This document shows, piece after piece, positions 58,446-59,753 of a stretch of DNA of 59,753 nt. Position numbers and translations under genes: made by a program. The DNA comes from Corallococcus soli (GTDB taxonomy: Bacteria > Myxococcota > Myxococcia > Myxococcales > Myxococcaceae): assembly GCF_014930455.1 (NCBI RefSeq), contig NZ_JAAIYO010000022.1, positions 1 through 59,753 on the forward strand, given 5' to 3'. The number at the start of each line of letters is the position of its first letter. Within the stretch, counting starts at the first letter, position 1. Below the pieces are notes generated by a model. That model was not told the DNA's origin. It saw only the letters and a list, made by a program, of their open reading frames with translations, and ran no database searches.

Positions 58446-59282
58446 TCACGGGGGCTCCACGCGGAGCAGCTCGCGAAACAGCACCTCCGCCGCGTCGCGG
58501 AACAGCTCACCGGACGCGAGCAGCCCGCCGCAGTGGTGGGGCTCGCGCGCCAGCGTCAGTGCGATGGCCTTGCCCAGCACCGCGTCCCAGAAGGGCTCCG
58601 AGTCGGAGGGCAGCAGGAACTCGCGGATGATGGCCTTCGGCCACGGCAGCACCGTGGTGGGGTCCGCGTCGCTCAGGCTGGTGAAGCAGTCCAGGTCCAC
58701 GTCCAGCAGCACGCTCGACGCGGCCTCCAGCACGTCGCGCACCAGGTCCGTGGGGCCGGGGTTCCGGTAGGCCTCCGCCGCGCGGTCCACCGTCGTCACC
58801 GTCACCAACCGGTGGGCGCGTCCCCGCGTGTCCACATAGGTGTCCCCGGCGTAGGCACCCCGGGGCCGCGTGCGCGCGATGATCAACGCGTCCCCCACGA
58901 GGTTCGCCTCCATCGCCGCGAGGATGTGGTCGTAGTTGCGCACGTTGAGGTGCCAGCGCGCATGTTCGTCCAGCGCGCGCAGCCCCGCGGAGCGGTCCGG
59001 CATCTCCGCCGGCTTCGCGGGCACCACCACGTCCAGGTGCCGGTCCAGCGTCACCAGCAGGGCAGGGGGACCCTCATCGCCCAGGGCACACGCCCACGCG
59101 GGCAGCGCGAGCCGGTGCGGGTCGAACACGTAGGCGTCTGTGGGGCCTCGGCCTCCTCCCAGGCCCAGGCGCACCACCCCCGCGAGGCGCAGATGTCGCA
59201 GGGCGTCGTCCTCTTCCGGCCGCGTGGGATGGAAATCCTCTCGACGCTGTTCCGTAGGAGGGGGACGCGGGAAGGTAGGCAT
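58446..59282 (-). CDS. UPF0489 family protein
   Basis: 278 residues from the ATG at 59282; GGGAAG about 10 bases ahead supports it over a start at 59333. Metal-type motifs are TLDRHLDVV (Asp80, His82, Asp84), VLLDVDLDCF (Asp194, 196, 198) and EPHHCGGLL (His249/250). These are the signature positions of UPF0489, the family of human C5orf22. The DxDxD run resembles the arginase/deacetylase metal site, but no biochemical function is known to me. Cytosolic. It converges on the barrel gene and is divergent from the S9 peptidase by 33 bp. Confidence 0.82.
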   Translation of the reverse strand: MPTFPRPPPTEQRREDFHPTRPEEDDALRHLRLAGVVRLGLGGGRGPTDAYVFDPHRLALPAWACALGDEGPPALLVTLDRHLDVVVPAKPAEMPDRSAGLRALDEHARWHLNVRNYDHILAAMEANLVGDALIIARTRPRGAYAGDTYVDTRGRAHRLVTVTTVDRAAEAYRNPGPTDLVRDVLEAASSVLLDVDLDCFTSLSDADPTTVLPWPKAIIREFLLPSDSEPFWDAVLGKAIALTLAREPHHCGGLLASGELFRDAAEVLFRELLRVEPP

Positions 59283-59315
59283 GCCGGCATCTTCCCGCGA
59301 AAGGAGCCTCACCCC

Positions 59316-59753
59316 ATGGGGATTCAACTCCACCTGCGTCAGGTCCTCATCACCGCGCTCTTCCTGGGCGCCCCTGCCCTCGCCCAGGAGGGCAAGGCGC
59401 TCGTGACAGGAGCTTCACGGAAGCCCGCGGACACCTTCCTGCACCAGTACGCGGAGACGCGCCGCTTCATGAACGGCCGCCCGGCGGGTGCGCGCATCAC
59501 CCCGGATGAGCAGTCCGTCCTCTTCCTGCGCACGTCGCCTACGTCCAACGTGCAGGTGCTCTACGCGTTCGACGTGGCCACCGGGCAGGCGCGCGAGCTG
59601 CTCACGCCGGAGGCCCTGCTCAAGGGCGCCGAGGAGACGCTGACGCCCGAGGAGAAGGCCCGCCGTGAGCGCATGCGCGTGAGCGCCCGGGGCTTCACCT
59701 CCTACAACCTGTCGGAGGACGGCACGCGCCTGCTGGTGCCGCTGTCCGGCCGC
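59316..59753 (+). CDS. S9-family (DPP IV-like) peptidase, N-terminal part, cut by window end
   Basis: The first 146 codons of a gene running off the right edge. The ATG at 59316 has AAGGAG 9 bases ahead. The signal peptide is MGIQLHLRQVLITALFLGAP with cleavage near ALAQ. The following GARITPDEQSVLFLRTS and TLTPEEKARRERMRVSARGFTSY segments are typical of the start of the DPP IV beta-propeller in exported prolyl oligopeptidase-family enzymes. The catalytic Ser/Asp/His would lie beyond the window. Confidence 0.85.
   Translation, partial: MGIQLHLRQVLITALFLGAPALAQEGKALVTGASRKPADTFLHQYAETRRFMNGRPAGARITPDEQSVLFLRTSPTSNVQVLYAFDVATGQARELLTPEALLKGAEETLTPEEKARRERMRVSARGFTSYNLSEDGTRLLVPLSGR

Overview
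The window looks like chromosome of a myxobacterium of the Myxococcus/Corallococcus type. GC is very high (around 70%) with strong third-position GC bias. It carries a DUSAM-domain gene (a family largely confined to Myxococcaceae), a eukaryote-like Ser/Thr kinase with a PEGA tail, many lipoproteins, and an Alternative Complex III / caa3 respiratory locus. Most real genes abut or overlap by 4 bp (ATGA/GTGA). I see no rRNA, tRNA, CRISPR array, insertion sequence or prophage. Species assignment is inference.

Layout. 1-535 is a gene-poor G-rich stretch with a repeated 36-mer. 536-6571 holds small envelope proteins, a YheT-type hydrolase with a YkgJ-type Cys-cluster protein, a membrane protein with RanBP2-type zinc fingers, a GNAT protein and a DUF481-like barrel. 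6659-19512 (minus) is a twelve-gene respiratory run: actA-B-C-D-E-F, a small unnamed membrane protein, SCO, then cytochrome caa3 subunits II, I, III and IV. It ends in a strong hairpin at 6596-6629. 19953-26145 (minus) is the four-gene ligase-associated DNA repair cluster (exonuclease, ATP-dependent ligase, Lhr-type DEXH helicase, PdeM phosphoesterase) with an HNH nuclease gene appended.

27347-37287 is tryptophan biosynthesis. trpE-trpG lie on the plus strand. A type I-beta DAHP synthase gene, trpD, trpC and trpF, then trpB and trpA, lie on the minus strand. A small putative lipoprotein/DUSAM pair sits between trpF and trpB. A histidine phosphatase and a GNAT gene separate trpG from trpA. 37478-49471 carries an FAD amine-oxidase-like enzyme, a subtilase lipoprotein, a CPBP membrane protease, a ketopantoate reductase, HtpG, an M49-like metallopeptidase, a CrtW-type carotenoid ketolase and MsrP-MsrQ.

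49484-56597 contains the least conventional arrangement. A transmembrane PEGA Ser/Thr kinase, a TonB-dependent receptor with an N-terminal TPR-like domain and a Cys-anchored lipoprotein are chained by 4-bp overlaps, and a single-domain response regulator follows in the same direction. A cobalamin/siderophore-type binding protein with no signal peptide is divergent from the kinase. A POTRA/beta-barrel protein, a UPF0489 protein and the start of an S9 peptidase complete the window. The kinase-TonB receptor-lipoprotein chain, the HNH-extended repair cluster and the DUSAM pair inside the trp genes are the best candidates for undescribed biology.
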